Shown piece after piece: positions 25,034 to 34,825 of a stretch of 64,000 bases of DNA. This DNA is from Ensifer adhaerens (GTDB taxonomy: Bacteria > Pseudomonadota > Alphaproteobacteria > Rhizobiales > Rhizobiaceae), in contig NZ_LAZS01000001.1 in the NCBI RefSeq assembly GCF_002007205.1, positions 309,771-373,770 of the forward strand, given 5' to 3'. The notes under the pieces were generated by a model, which made no database searches, was not told where the DNA came from, and was given only the letters and a program-made list of their open reading frames with translations. The translations under genes were made by a program, and so were the position numbers. Each line of letters starts with the position of its first letter. The first letter of the stretch is position 1.

Positions 25034-25122
25034 GTCCGCTTTGCGGTTGCGAAAGTCACTGCCGCAATCGCGGGCCGGCCGACCGAAGGAGCGACGGGGC
25101 TCGGCCCGCATCCGCCTTCAGC

Positions 25123-26076
25123 TTAGAGGTTGCGGCCGATATTGAGGTATTTCTGTCGGCGGTCGGTGCGCAATTGGTCGCCATCGCGTCCGGAAAGCTC
25201 CTTCAGCGCGTCGGCGATCACGGTTCCGGTGCGGCCGATGACCGCGTTCGGGTCGCGGTGCGCGCCGCCGACCGGCTCCTGAATGATGCCGTCGATGACG
25301 CCGAGCGCCTTCAGATCCTCGGACGTGATCTTCATGTTGCTGGCGGCTTCCTTGGCGCGGGTGGAATCGCGCCACAGGATCGAGGCTGCACCTTCCGGCG
25401 AGATGACGCTGTAGATCGCATGCTCCAGCATGTAGACGCGGTTGCCGGTGGCGATCGCAATCGCACCGCCGGAGCCGCCTTCGCCGATGACGACAGTGAC
25501 GATCGGCACGCGGACATTGAGGCACGTCTCGGTCGAGCGAGCGATGGCTTCCGCCTGACCGCGCTCTTCGGCGTTGACGCCCGGGTAGGCGCCTGCGGTG
25601 TCAACCAGCGTGATCAGCGGCAGGCCGAAGCGATCGGCCATTTCCATGACGCGGATCGCCTTGCGATAGCCTTCCGGACGAGGGCTGCCGAAATTGTGCT
25701 TGATGCGCGACTTGGTGTCGTTGCCCTTCTCCTGGCCGAGGACGGCGACCGGCATGCCGCGGAAACGCGCAAGGCCGGCCTGGATGGCATCGTCGTTGGC
25801 GAAGTTGCGGTCGCCGGCAAGAGGGGTGAACTCGGTGAAGAGCTCGGCAGCATAATCCAGGAAGTGCGGACGCTGGGGGTGCCGGGCGACCTGGGTCTTC
25901 TGCCAGGGCGTCAGCTTGGAATAGATCTCCGCCATCGCGTCGCGGACACGCGTCTCCAGCCGTTCGATCTCATCCGAAGTATTCACGCTCTCGTCTTCGC
26001 CGGCGAGCTTCTTCAATTCGAGAATCTTGCCTTCGAGGTCGGAGATGGGTTTTTCGAAATCGAGATAGTTGTGCAT
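25123..26076 (-). CDS. accA: Acetyl-CoA carboxylase carboxyltransferase subunit alpha
   Basis: Encodes 317 residues, the normal AccA length. With AccD it transfers the carboxyl group from biotin to acetyl-CoA to make malonyl-CoA for fatty-acid synthesis in the cytosol. Recognisable AccA segments are [33 protein letters not shown], [65 protein letters not shown] and [20 protein letters not shown]. It lies 64 bases downstream of xerD on the same strand, as in other Rhizobiaceae. Function is essentially certain. Confidence 0.96.
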   Translation of the reverse strand: MHNYLDFEKPISDLEGKILELKKLAGEDESVNTSDEIERLETRVRDAMAEIYSKLTPWQKTQVARHPQRPHFLDYAAELFTEFTPLAGDRNFANDDAIQAGLARFRGMPVAVLGQEKGNDTKSRIKHNFGSPRPEGYRKAIRVMEMADRFGLPLITLVDTAGAYPGVNAEERGQAEAIARSTETCLNVRVPIVTVVIGEGGSGGAIAIATGNRVYMLEHAIYSVISPEGAASILWRDSTRAKEAASNMKITSEDLKALGVIDGIIQEPVGGAHRDPNAVIGRTGTVIADALKELSGRDGDQLRTDRRQKYLNIGRNL

Positions 26077-26140
26077 GAGATGCGTTTCCGATCATTTTGC
26101 CACAAGGGTCTGCGGGCCGAAACCAGCCTGCCCGGCGGTC

Positions 26141-27097
26141 CTAATCCTGTTTTTTCGCCTGTTTGGCAAGAGGGTGATGGTTTTGCACGAGGTTGTGCAG
26201 CCGTTCTTCCAGCACATGCGTATAGATTTGTGTCGTTGAAATGTCCGAATGCCCGAGCAATTCCTGCACCGCGCGAAGGTCGGCGCCGTTTGCCAGGAGA
26301 TGGCTGGCGAAGGCGTGGCGGAGCACGTGCGGGGAGATGGCGGCGACGCGAATGCCGGCACGCGCGGCCAGCGACTTCAGGTCCCGCGCAAAAACCTGGC
26401 GCGGCAGGAACCCCTGCTTGCCCGAGGAGGGAAAGAGCCACGGGCTCTCGCGGTTGCCACTTTCCTCGCGCGCAATCTCGGCGGCGAGCGCCTCGCCATA
26501 GGCCCGCATGGCCCGGATGGCGGCCTGGGAAAGCGGCACGAGCCGGTCCTTGTTGCCCTTGCCGCGAATGACGAGGAAGCGGCCGTTCTGCTGAAGCACG
26601 CTTGCCGGCAGCGACACAAGTTCGCTGACGCGCATGCCGGTGGCGTAGAGCAGTTCGATCAGCGCATGCATGCGCAGCTTGGCAAGCCGGTCCGGTCCGC
26701 CGGCTGCGGCTTCGGTCTCCGCCTGTCCGATCAGGCGCGAGACGTCGTCGACGCTCAGCGTCTTCGGCAGGCTGCGGCCTTTCTTCGGTGCGTCGAGAAT
26801 GCCGGTCGGGTCGTCGCCGCGCATGCCTTCCGCATAGAGGAACTTGTAGAATTGCCGGAGCGCCGAGAGGCGTCGTGCCTGCGAGGAGGGCTTGAAGCCC
26901 TGGCCGGAGAGGTGGGCGAGATAAGTGCGAAGGTCGTCCGGGGTGGCAGCCGTCAGCCCGGTGCCGAGCGTGCGCAGATGCGAGGAGGCATCCTCCAGGT
27001 CACGCTCATAGGATTGCAGCGTGTTGAGCGCTGCACCCCGCTCGGCGCTCATCATTTCGAGGAAGGCCTCGACATGGGCGGCGGAAAGATCGCTCAT
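26141..27097 (-). CDS. xerD: Tyrosine recombinase XerD
   Basis: Encodes 318 residues. The N-terminal SAM-like DNA-binding domain ([31 protein letters not shown]) is followed by the catalytic domain with Arg in ATGMRVSEL, Lys in [13 protein letters not shown]-x-x-R in [12 protein letters not shown], His in [15 protein letters not shown] and the Tyr nucleophile in that last motif. XerD acts with XerC at dif to resolve chromosome dimers. The ATG overlaps the stop of the small upstream membrane-protein gene by four bases. An accA neighbour is typical of a chromosomal xerD, not a mobile-element integrase. Confidence 0.93.
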   Translation of the reverse strand: MSDLSAAHVEAFLEMMSAERGAALNTLQSYERDLEDASSHLRTLGTGLTAATPDDLRTYLAHLSGQGFKPSSQARRLSALRQFYKFLYAEGMRGDDPTGILDAPKKGRSLPKTLSVDDVSRLIGQAETEAAAGGPDRLAKLRMHALIELLYATGMRVSELVSLPASVLQQNGRFLVIRGKGNKDRLVPLSQAAIRAMRAYGEALAAEIAREESGNRESPWLFPSSGKQGFLPRQVFARDLKSLAARAGIRVAAISPHVLRHAFASHLLANGADLRAVQELLGHSDISTTQIYTHVLEERLHNLVQNHHPLAKQAKKQD

Positions 27098-27243
27098 TGG
27101 GTCTTGTTCACCCGTTCGGACGGGATCTTCACGGTCACGTCCCGCTCCGTCGGTTCGACGAAGGTGACGAGGGAGACCATTGTGCCGTAGACTATCCCGG
27201 CGATTACGGCGCAGAAGAAAAGGAACCGGAAGAGGGTCGGCAT
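27094..27243 (-). CDS. 49-residue membrane protein coupled to xerD
   Basis: Encodes 49 residues with one hydrophobic segment ([25 protein letters not shown]) and a polar tail [21 protein letters not shown], probably exposed to the periplasm. The start at 27243 has GAGGAG upstream; the ATG at 27276 has no such signal. Its stop overlaps the xerD start (ATGA), so it is co-translated with xerD. The function is unknown. The gene shares its upstream gap with divergent aroK, so the xerD transcript probably starts here. Confidence 0.7.
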   Translation of the reverse strand: MPTLFRFLFFCAVIAGIVYGTMVSLVTFVEPTERDVTVKIPSERVNKTQ

Positions 27244-27477
27244 TTCAATCTCCTCTGCATGTGCCGCGTCGATCAAAGCAGGCGCAAGGATACATGCAGG
27301 CGTTCAAACGGCCAGTGCGTTTCAGGCGCTCGAGTGCGCGCGCGACGCTTGGCGGGTGCCAGACCTATATGAACGCCGCTTTCGCCGAGTTCAAGAACCG
27401 TGAGCGGACGCGCGCGACGACTTGACGCTACACCCCGATTTGTCGATACCGAAAGGGAATGGGGAATAAGAAGTCCA

Positions 27478-28068
27478 ATGAACGACGTGATCGAACCGGT
27501 TTCCGCAACGCTTGCCGAGCGGGCGAAGCTTGTACTCGGTAAACGCAATCTCGTGTTCATCGGCCTGATGGGGGCAGGCAAGTCGGCGATCGGTCGCTTG
27601 ACGGCCCAGGCGCTCGGCATTCCCTTCGTCGATTCCGACCACGAGATCGAGCGTGTGTCGCGCATGACGATCAGCGATCTCTTTGCCCGCTACGGCGAAG
27701 ACGAGTTTCGCGCCCTGGAGACGCGGGTGCTGAAACGGCTCTTGCGCAGCGGCCCGCGCGTGGTCTCGACCGGCGGCGGGGCCTATATCAACGAGCGCTC
27801 GCGCCGCCAGATCAAGAAGGGCGGCCTGTCGGTCTGGCTCAACGCCGAACTCGACGTGCTGTGGGAGCGGGTCAACAAGCGCGACACCCGGCCGCTGCTG
27901 AAGACGGAAAACCCCAGGCAGACACTCGAAAACCTGATGAACGCGCGCTATCCGATCTACGCCGAAGCCGACCTGACGGTGTTGTCGCGCGATGTGAGGA
28001 AAGAGATGATGGTGGAAGACGTTCTTAACGCCGTCATCGAGTACCAGGACAAGAAGACCCATGAATAG
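27478..28068 (+). CDS. aroK: Shikimate kinase
   Basis: Encodes 196 residues. It phosphorylates shikimate with ATP in the chorismate pathway. Walker A is GLMGAGKSAIG, the shikimate site includes DSDHEIERVSRMTISDLFARYGEDEFRALE, then STGGGAYI, and the lid NKRDTRPLLKTENP. The ATG at 27478 is preferred over the upstream in-frame start at 27400, which would extend across a promoter region. The gene overlaps aroB by eight bases, giving a coupled aroK-aroB-CorC series. The N-terminal extension of about 20 residues before the Walker motif is common in Rhizobiales. Confidence 0.94.
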   Translation: MNDVIEPVSATLAERAKLVLGKRNLVFIGLMGAGKSAIGRLTAQALGIPFVDSDHEIERVSRMTISDLFARYGEDEFRALETRVLKRLLRSGPRVVSTGGGAYINERSRRQIKKGGLSVWLNAELDVLWERVNKRDTRPLLKTENPRQTLENLMNARYPIYAEADLTVLSRDVRKEMMVEDVLNAVIEYQDKKTHE

Positions 28069-29194
28069 CCATGCGATGCCTGCCGCCGAACGCAAGGTCC
28101 GTGTCGACCTCGGTGACCGTTCCTACGACATCCTGATTGGTCCCGGACTGATCGCCGCGGCCGGTGAGGAGATCGCGACGCGCCTCAAGGGGCGGAAGAT
28201 GGCCGTCATCACCGACGAGAATGTGGCACCGCGCTACCTCGAGCCGCTGATGGCGAGCTTGAAGGAGCGCGACATCGACGCCGTGTCGCTGGTGCTTCCC
28301 GCCGGCGAGAAGACCAAGAGCTTCGAGCACCTGATCCCGGTTTGCGAAACCGTGCTTGGCGCGCGGATCGAGCGCAATGACGCGGTGATTGCGCTCGGTG
28401 GCGGCGTCATCGGCGATCTCACCGGCTTTGCTGCCGGCATCGTGCGCCGCGGTTCGCGCTTCATCCAGATCCCGACCTCGCTGCTGGCGCAGGTGGATTC
28501 CTCCGTCGGCGGCAAGACCGGCATCAATTCGCCGCACGGCAAGAACCTGATCGGCGTCTTCCATCAGCCGGACCTGGTGCTTGCCGATACGGACGTGCTC
28601 GACACCCTGAGTGAACGCGAGTTCCGCGCCGGCTATGCCGAAGTCGCGAAGTACGGCCTGATCGACAAGCCTGACTTCTTCGCCTGGCTCGAAAAAAACT
28701 GGCAGGCGGTCTTTGCAGGCGGTAGCGCCCGTATCGAGGCGATTGCGGTCAGCTGCCAGGCCAAGGCCGATGTCGTGGCGGCGGACGAGCGCGAGAACGG
28801 CCTGCGCGCGCTGCTCAATCTCGGCCACACCTTCGGCCACGCGCTGGAGGCGGCGACCGAATATGACAGCGCCCGATTGGTGCATGGCGAGGGTGTGTCG
28901 ATCGGCATGGTGCTGGCGCATCAGTTCTCGGCGCGCATGAACCTTGCGAGCCCGGACGATGCCGCACGTGTCGAGGCGCACCTGAGGACGGTTGGTCTGC
29001 CGACGCGGATGTCGGAAATCCCCGGCACGTTGCCGCCGGCAGAACGGCTGATGGACGCGATCGCCCAGGACAAGAAGGTCAAGGGTGGCAAGCTCACCTT
29101 CATCCTGACGAAGGGTATCGGACAATCCTTCGTCGCCGACGACGTCCCGGCATCCGAGGTCTTAAGCTTCCTGAGGGAAAAACATCCGCAATGA
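28061..29194 (+). CDS. aroB: 3-dehydroquinate synthase
   Basis: Encodes 377 residues. AroB cyclises DAHP to 3-dehydroquinate using NAD and a divalent metal. NAD and substrate motifs are VITDENVAPRYL, AGEKTKSFEHL, ALGGGVIGDLTGFAAGIVRRGSRFIQIPTSLLAQVDSSVGGKTGINSPHGKNLIG; metal ligands lie in EVAKYGLI, LNLGHTFGHALE and LVHGEGVSIGMV. It overlaps aroK by eight bases and the next gene by four (ATGA). The arrangement is the standard rhizobial one and the call is secure. Confidence 0.96.
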   Translation: MNSHAMPAAERKVRVDLGDRSYDILIGPGLIAAAGEEIATRLKGRKMAVITDENVAPRYLEPLMASLKERDIDAVSLVLPAGEKTKSFEHLIPVCETVLGARIERNDAVIALGGGVIGDLTGFAAGIVRRGSRFIQIPTSLLAQVDSSVGGKTGINSPHGKNLIGVFHQPDLVLADTDVLDTLSEREFRAGYAEVAKYGLIDKPDFFAWLEKNWQAVFAGGSARIEAIAVSCQAKADVVAADERENGLRALLNLGHTFGHALEAATEYDSARLVHGEGVSIGMVLAHQFSARMNLASPDDAARVEAHLRTVGLPTRMSEIPGTLPPAERLMDAIAQDKKVKGGKLTFILTKGIGQSFVADDVPASEVLSFLREKHPQ

Positions 29195-30498
29195 CCGGCG
29201 AAGCCTTCATTGCCTTTCTGGCGGAGTACTGGCTGTCGATCCTCTCGGTCTTCTGCCTGCTGCTGCTGTCGGCCTTCTTCTCGGGCTCGGAGACGGCACT
29301 GACGGCCGCCTCGCGCTCGCGCATGCATACGCTCGAAAACAACGGCGAAGAGCGGGCCGGCATCGTCAACCGGCTGATCGAACGCCGCGACCGGCTGATC
29401 GGCACGCTCTTGATCGGCAACAATCTCGTCAACATTCTCGCTTCGTCGCTGACGACGAGCCTTCTGATCGGCCTCTTCGGCGACAGCGGCGTCGCCATCG
29501 CAACGCTCGCCATGACCGTGCTGCTCGTCGTCTTCTCGGAAGTGCTGCCGAAGAGCTGGGCAATTGCCTCGCCCGACCGCTTCGCGATTGCCGTCGCGCC
29601 GCTCGTCCGGCCCTTCGTTGCGGTCGTCGGCCCGGTTTCGAGCCTTGTCAACGGCATCGTCCGGCGTCTGCTCCATCTCTTCGGCGTCAACCTTGCCGCC
29701 GACATGTCGATGCTGTCGGCGCATGAGGAACTGCGCGGCGCGGTGGATCTGCTTCATCGGGAAGGCTCGGTGATCAAGGCCGACCGCGACCGGCTGGGTG
29801 GCGTTCTCGATCTCGGCGAGCTCGAAATCTCAGACATCATGATCCACCGCACGAGCATGCGGGCGATCAACGCCGACGAACCGCCGGAAACCTGCGTCCG
29901 CGACATTCTCGAAAGCCCGTTCACGCGGCTGCCGCTCTGGCGCGGCTCGACCGACAACATCATCGGCGTCGTGCATTCGAAGGACCTGCTCAGGGCGCTC
30001 GCGGAGCCCAATGTCGAGCCGGAGAACCTCGACATCGTCAAGATCGCGCAGAAGCCCTGGTTCGTGCCGGATACGACCAACCTCAAGGATCAGCTGAACG
30101 CATTTCTCCGCCGCAAGCTGCATCTGGCGATCGTCGTCGACGAATATGGCCAGGTTCAGGGCCTGGTGACGCTGGAGGATATCCTGGAAGAAATCGTCGG
30201 CGACATTGCCGACGAGCACGACCTCGACATCCAGGGCGTGCGCCAGGAGGCCGATGGTTCGATCGTCGTCGACGGTTCGGTGCCGATCCGCGACCTCAAC
30301 CGGGCGCTCGACTGGTCGCTGCCGGACGAGGAGGCGACGACGGTCGCGGGTCTGGTGATCCACGAATCCAAGAGCATCCCGGAGGAGCGCCAGGCCTTCA
30401 CCTTCCACGGCAAGCGTTTCATCGTGATGAAGCGGGTGAAGAACCGCATCACCAAGCTGCGCATCCGCCCGGCGGAAGAGGGCGCCCCACCGGTCTGA
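29191..30498 (+). CDS. HlyC/CorC (CNNM) family membrane protein with CBS pair
   Basis: Encodes 435 residues. An N-terminal DUF21/CNNM membrane domain (about 1-190, with VFCLLLLSAFFSGSETALTAASRSRMHTLENNGEERA and SEVLPKSWAI) is followed by two CBS motifs (about 200-330, including MIHRTSMRAINADEPPETCVRDILESPFTRLPLW and LHLAIVVDEYGQVQGLVTLEDILEEIVGDIADEHD) and a C-terminal CorC_HlyC domain. Members are linked to magnesium or cobalt efflux; the ion is not established here. Its start overlaps the aroB stop, so it is the third gene of that unit. It ends three bases before convergent bolA. Confidence 0.9.
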   Translation: MTGEAFIAFLAEYWLSILSVFCLLLLSAFFSGSETALTAASRSRMHTLENNGEERAGIVNRLIERRDRLIGTLLIGNNLVNILASSLTTSLLIGLFGDSGVAIATLAMTVLLVVFSEVLPKSWAIASPDRFAIAVAPLVRPFVAVVGPVSSLVNGIVRRLLHLFGVNLAADMSMLSAHEELRGAVDLLHREGSVIKADRDRLGGVLDLGELEISDIMIHRTSMRAINADEPPETCVRDILESPFTRLPLWRGSTDNIIGVVHSKDLLRALAEPNVEPENLDIVKIAQKPWFVPDTTNLKDQLNAFLRRKLHLAIVVDEYGQVQGLVTLEDILEEIVGDIADEHDLDIQGVRQEADGSIVVDGSVPIRDLNRALDWSLPDEEATTVAGLVIHESKSIPEERQAFTFHGKRFIVMKRVKNRITKLRIRPAEEGAPPV

Positions 30499-30501
30499 TC
30501 G

Positions 30502-30783
30502 CTACCAGCGGGTCGGCTCACCCGGGGCTGCGGGCTCGACGGCGAGCGCGTGCAGACCGGCGTCGAGTTCGGGCTTCAGGAGGTCGTTGATGGCGCGGTG
30601 GCGGGCAACCCGGCTCATGCCGGTAAAAGCGCTTGAAACGATGCGAACCCGCAAATGGGACTCGCCGCTGCCATCGAAGCCCGGCTGATGGCCGGCATGC
30701 AGATGGCTCTCGTTGATGACGGCCAGTCTCTCCGGATGGAAAGCCTCGATCAGCTTCTTTTCGATCGTGTCCGTGAGCGACAT
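30502..30783 (-). CDS. bolA: BolA-family protein
   Basis: Encodes 93 residues. The BolA fold shows IEKKLIEAFHPERLAVINESHLHAGH, the conserved HLRVRIVSSAFTGMSRVARHRAINDLLKPEL and AVEPAAPGE; the family-typical H in SHLHAGH and in the later HR motif are present. BolA proteins pair with monothiol glutaredoxins in iron-sulfur and iron signalling. The start at 30783 has GGAAG upstream; the longer frame to 30888 runs into the divergent promoter. It is divergent from the J-domain gene, a common rhizobial neighbourhood. Confidence 0.9.
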   Translation of the reverse strand: MSLTDTIEKKLIEAFHPERLAVINESHLHAGHQPGFDGSGESHLRVRIVSSAFTGMSRVARHRAINDLLKPELDAGLHALAVEPAAPGEPTRW

Positions 30784-30940
30784 TCTTCCGTCCCATTTTG
30801 CTGTTTGCTTGGCGCCCCCTCGCAATACTTGAGAACCTGGCAATCGCTGGCTCGGCGGCGCAAAATGCCCGCACAAAGCCAGCAACATTCCGCTTTGTCA
30901 ATTCTTGTTGTGGCCTCGGCCAAACCCCATAATGAGCGCC

Positions 30941-31567
30941 ATGAGACTCGATTCAAAATACTTCGATCGCATTCGAACCCGGCGCAAGGTGGAGCCGCAG
31001 GCGGAGCCGGCGGCACCCGTTTGCCAATGGGACGGTTGCGATCAGAAGGGCGTGCACCGCGCTCCGGTCGGTCGCAATGCCGAAGGGCAGTACTTCATGT
31101 TCTGCTTCGAGCACGTGAAGGAATACAACAAGGGCTACAACTTCTTCTCCGGTCTCTCCGACAGCGAGGTCGCGCGCTACCAGAAGGAAGCGATCACCGG
31201 CCACCGGCCGACCTGGACCGTCGGCGTCAACAAGAACGCCAAGAACGGCCCCACCCAGTCGCAGATGCGCTCCGGCTCCGCCGGCGCCCAGGCGCGCATG
31301 CGCGATCCCTTCGGCTTCGTCAGCGAGGCGCGGGCGCGATCCGGCCGCCCGGAACCACGCCAGCGCAAACTGAAGACGCTCGAAGCCAAGGCCTTCGATA
31401 CGCTCGGTCTTGGCGCCGCGGCGACGGCTGCCGACATCAAGGCGGCCTACAAGGATCTCGTCAAGAAGCATCACCCCGATGCCAATGGCGGAGATAGAGG
31501 ATCGGAAGAGCGTTTTCGCGCCGTTATTCAAGCCTACCAATTGTTAAAACAGGCTGGTTTCTGCTAA
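30941..31567 (+). CDS. C-terminal J-domain molecular chaperone
   Basis: Encodes 208 residues. The N-terminal part ([19 protein letters not shown]) and a Cys-containing middle ([43 protein letters not shown], which could bind metal through C-x4-C and C-x2-H) precede a C-terminal J domain (about 145-208) with the HPD motif in [12 protein letters not shown] domains stimulate DnaK ATPase. An ATG three codons earlier (30932) is also possible; neither has a good ribosome-binding site. It lies 71 bases before cobS and is found there in related genomes, though a role in cobaltochelatase assembly is speculative. Confidence 0.87.
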   Translation: MRLDSKYFDRIRTRRKVEPQAEPAAPVCQWDGCDQKGVHRAPVGRNAEGQYFMFCFEHVKEYNKGYNFFSGLSDSEVARYQKEAITGHRPTWTVGVNKNAKNGPTQSQMRSGSAGAQARMRDPFGFVSEARARSGRPEPRQRKLKTLEAKAFDTLGLGAAATAADIKAAYKDLVKKHHPDANGGDRGSEERFRAVIQAYQLLKQAGFC

Positions 31568-31638
31568 CAACGCGGATTATTACAGAAGCACTTTTGCAGG
31601 CGAATGCGCGGGTGCCGTCCGGTGGCCGCTCTGGAGAC

Positions 31639-32637
31639 ATGATGAGCAAGATTGACCTCGACATTTCCAACCTCCCCGACACCACGATCTCTGTCCGGGA
31701 GGTTTTCGGCATTGATACGGATTTGCGCGTTCCTGCCTATTCGAAGGGCGACGCCTATGTTCCGGACCTGGATCCGGACTACCTCTTCGACCGCGAAACG
31801 ACGCTCGCCATTCTCGCAGGCTTCGCCCACAACCGACGCGTGATGGTGTCGGGCTACCACGGCACCGGCAAGTCGACCCATATCGAGCAGGTCGCCGCCC
31901 GCCTCAACTGGCCGTGCGTGCGCGTCAACCTCGATAGCCACGTCAGCCGTATCGACCTCGTCGGCAAGGACGCGATCGTCGTCAAGGACGGCATGCAGGT
32001 CACCGAGTTCAAGGATGGCATCCTGCCCTGGGCCTACCAGCACAATGTCGCGCTCGTCTTCGACGAATACGATGCCGGCCGCCCGGACGTCATGTTCGTC
32101 ATCCAGCGCGTGCTGGAATCCTCCGGCCGCCTGACGCTGCTCGACCAGAGCCGCGTCATTCGCCCGCACCCGGCCTTCCGCCTGTTTGCAACCGCCAACA
32201 CGGTCGGCCTAGGCGACACGACCGGCCTCTATCACGGCACGCAGCAGATCAACCAGGCGCAGATGGACCGCTGGTCGATTGTCACCACGCTGAACTACCT
32301 GCCGCATGACAAGGAAGTCGACATCGTCGCCGCCAAGGTCAAGGGCTTCACGGCCGACAAGGGCCGCGAAACCGTTTCCAAGATGGTGCGCGTCGCCGAC
32401 CTCACGCGCGCCGCCTTCATCAACGGCGACCTTTCGACGGTCATGAGCCCGCGTACGGTCATCACCTGGGCCGAGAACGCCCATATCTTCGGCGACATCG
32501 CCTTCGCCTTCCGCGTGACCTTCCTCAACAAGTGCGACGAGCTGGAGCGGGCGCTGGTCGCCGAGCATTACCAGCGCGCCTTCGGCATCGAGCTGAAGGA
32601 AAGCGCTGCCAATATCGTGCTCGAAGCCACCGCCTGA
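31639..32637 (+). CDS. cobS: Cobaltochelatase subunit CobS
   Basis: Encodes 332 residues. CobS is the MoxR-like AAA+ ATPase that with CobT and CobN inserts cobalt into hydrogenobyrinic acid a,c-diamide during aerobic cobalamin synthesis. Walker A is GYHGTGKST, Walker [12 protein letters not shown], with sensor region [13 protein letters not shown]. The sequence is very close to that described from the cobalamin producer known as Pseudomonas denitrificans, itself an Ensifer-like strain. Two ATGs are adjacent (31639 and 31642), with GGAG just upstream. cobT follows after 105 bases; cobN is not in the window. Confidence 0.96.
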   Translation: MMSKIDLDISNLPDTTISVREVFGIDTDLRVPAYSKGDAYVPDLDPDYLFDRETTLAILAGFAHNRRVMVSGYHGTGKSTHIEQVAARLNWPCVRVNLDSHVSRIDLVGKDAIVVKDGMQVTEFKDGILPWAYQHNVALVFDEYDAGRPDVMFVIQRVLESSGRLTLLDQSRVIRPHPAFRLFATANTVGLGDTTGLYHGTQQINQAQMDRWSIVTTLNYLPHDKEVDIVAAKVKGFTADKGRETVSKMVRVADLTRAAFINGDLSTVMSPRTVITWAENAHIFGDIAFAFRVTFLNKCDELERALVAEHYQRAFGIELKESAANIVLEATA

Positions 32638-32742
32638 TCCCACGGCTCGCCATCCCCTTGGGGAGGGCGGGCCATGACGCTGTGGCAAACCGGATGACGC
32701 CCCACTGGGGCGCCGTCGCCTCTGGCTGAAGAAGGAACTGTC

Positions 32743-34638
32743 GTGAGCTCGAATTCGAAGGCAAAGCCAACCACGCGCGAGAATGCTGCGGAACCGTTCA
32801 AGCGGGCGCTTTCCGGCTGCATCCGATCGATCGCGGGCGATGCCGAGGTGGAAGTCGCCTTCGCCAACGAGCGGCCGGGCATGACCGGCGAACGCATCCG
32901 TCTGCCGGAGCTTTCGAAGCGCCCGACACTGCAGGAGCTCAGCGTCACGCGTGGCCTCGGCGACAGCATGGCGCTGCGCAAGGCCTGTCACGATGCGCGC
33001 ATTCACGCGACCATGTCGCCGCAAGGGGCGGACGCCCGCGCGATCTTCGATGCGGTGGAGCAGGCGCGCGTCGAGGCGATCGGCGCGCTGCGCATGGCGG
33101 GTGTCGCCAAGAACCTCAACGTCATGCTCGAAGAGAAGTACGCCAAGGCGAATTTTGCAACGATCGAGCGGCAGGCGGACGCCCCGCTCGGCGAAGCGGT
33201 GGCGCTTCTGGTGCGCGAGAAGCTGACCGGCGAGAAGCCGCCGGCATCGGCCGGCAAGGTGCTCGACCTCTGGCGCGAGTTCATCGAGGGCAAGGCGTCC
33301 GGCGATATCCAGAACCTGTCGTCGACGATCAACGACCAGCAGGCTTTCGCCCGTGTCGTTCGCGACATGCTGACGTCGATGGAAGTCGCCGAAAAATACG
33401 GTGACGACGATAACGAGCCGGACGAGCAGGAGAGCGAGACCGACGAAGACCAGCCGCGCAGCCAGGAGCAGGACGAAAACGCCAGCGACGAGGAAGCCGG
33501 CGACGACGCTGCCCCCGCCGATGAAAACCAGGCTGCCGAAGAGCAGATGGAAGAAGGCGAGATGGACGGCGCGGAGATCTCCGACGACGACCTCCAGGAC
33601 GAGGGCGACGAGGACAGCGAGACCCCCGGCGAGGTCAAACGTCCGAACCAGCCCTTTGCCGACTTCAACGAGAAGGTCGACTACGCCGTCTTCACCCGCG
33701 AATTCGACGAGACCATCGCCTCGGAAGAGCTTTGCGACGAGGCCGAGCTCGACCGGCTGCGCGCCTTCCTCGACAAGCAGCTTGCCCATCTCCAGGGCGC
33801 GGTCGGCCGTCTCGCCAACCGGCTGCAGCGCCGGCTGATGGCGCAGCAGAACCGCTCCTGGGAGTTCGACCTCGAAGAGGGTTATCTCGACTCGGCGCGG
33901 CTTCAGCGCATCATCATCGATCCGATGCAGCCGCTCTCGTTCAAGCGCGAGAAGGATACCAACTTCCGCGATACGGTGGTGACGCTGCTGATCGACAATT
34001 CCGGCTCCATGCGCGGCCGTCCGATCACGGTCGCCGCCACCTGCGCCGACATCCTGGCGCGCACGCTGGAGCGTTGCGGCGTCAAGGTCGAGATCCTCGG
34101 CTTTACCACCAAGGCCTGGAAGGGCGGGCAGTCGCGCGAGAAGTGGCTTGCCGGCGGCAAACCGCAGGCGCCGGGCCGGCTCAACGACCTGCGCCACATC
34201 GTCTACAAGTCCGCCGACGCGCCATGGCGCCGGGCACGCCGCAATCTCGGCCTGATGATGCGCGAGGGCCTGCTCAAGGAGAACATCGACGGCGAGGCGC
34301 TGATCTGGGCGCATGAGCGGCTGATGGCGCGGCGCGAGCAGCGCCGTATCCTGATGATGATTTCCGACGGGGCGCCGGTCGACGACTCGACGCTTTCGGT
34401 CAATCCCGGCAACTATCTGGAACGGCACCTGCGCGCAGTCATCGAGCAGATCGAAACCCGCTCGCCGGTGGAATTGCTGGCGATCGGCATCGGCCACGAC
34501 GTGACGCGCTACTATCGTCGCGCCGTCACCATCGTCGATGCCGACGAACTTGCGGGTGCCATGACTGAGCAGCTGGCCGCCCTCTTCGAGGACGAAAGCC
34601 AGCGCCGCGGTTCCTCGCGCCTTCGCCGCGCCGGGTGA
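32743..34638 (+). CDS. cobT: Cobaltochelatase subunit CobT
   Basis: Encodes 631 residues, full length for CobT. The N-terminal helical part (about 1-200) binds CobS; the middle (about 215-300) is a strongly acidic Glu/Asp run; the C-terminal VWA domain (about 410-620) has the MIDAS motif DNSGSMRG and later [12 protein letters not shown]. The start is GTG with AAGGA upstream. CobT and CobS form the hexameric ring that drives cobalt insertion with CobN. A stable hairpin follows at 34650. A 987-codon open frame on the opposite strand is an effect of codon bias. Confidence 0.96.
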   Translation: MSSNSKAKPTTRENAAEPFKRALSGCIRSIAGDAEVEVAFANERPGMTGERIRLPELSKRPTLQELSVTRGLGDSMALRKACHDARIHATMSPQGADARAIFDAVEQARVEAIGALRMAGVAKNLNVMLEEKYAKANFATIERQADAPLGEAVALLVREKLTGEKPPASAGKVLDLWREFIEGKASGDIQNLSSTINDQQAFARVVRDMLTSMEVAEKYGDDDNEPDEQESETDEDQPRSQEQDENASDEEAGDDAAPADENQAAEEQMEEGEMDGAEISDDDLQDEGDEDSETPGEVKRPNQPFADFNEKVDYAVFTREFDETIASEELCDEAELDRLRAFLDKQLAHLQGAVGRLANRLQRRLMAQQNRSWEFDLEEGYLDSARLQRIIIDPMQPLSFKREKDTNFRDTVVTLLIDNSGSMRGRPITVAATCADILARTLERCGVKVEILGFTTKAWKGGQSREKWLAGGKPQAPGRLNDLRHIVYKSADAPWRRARRNLGLMMREGLLKENIDGEALIWAHERLMARREQRRILMMISDGAPVDDSTLSVNPGNYLERHLRAVIEQIETRSPVELLAIGIGHDVTRYYRRAVTIVDADELAGAMTEQLAALFEDESQRRGSSRLRRAG

Positions 34639-34649
34639 TCCTTTGCGAT

Positions 34650-34674
34650 CAGGGGCGGTCCTCAACCGCCCCTG
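34650..34674 (+). terminator. Stem-loop after cobT
   Basis: A perfect ten-base stem, CAGGGGCGGT (34650-34659) and ACCGCCCCTG (34665-34674), has a CCTCA loop. It starts 12 bases after the cobT stop. No T-run follows, so termination may be partial or the stem may protect the mRNA end. Confidence 0.55.
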
Positions 34675-34825
34675 GCCGCCATTTGGTTGGGCTGCACGCA
34701 TTGCTGCCGACCGAAGCCAATTTACGGACATAGTTTTACAGTCTACCAAGCTACCATGCGTGGTGGCGCTTCCTGTGGTCACACGCCGCCTCATTCCCGA
34801 TGCTCCCCTGAAGGTACTTCTCTTT

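Noticed and set aside
26141..27097. Integrase marking a genomic island
   Set aside because: The protein and the accA neighbour match chromosomal XerD; no att sites or tRNA are adjacent.
33400..33660. Acidic repeat as a separate gene or disordered insertion
   Set aside because: It is the known acidic linker of CobT.
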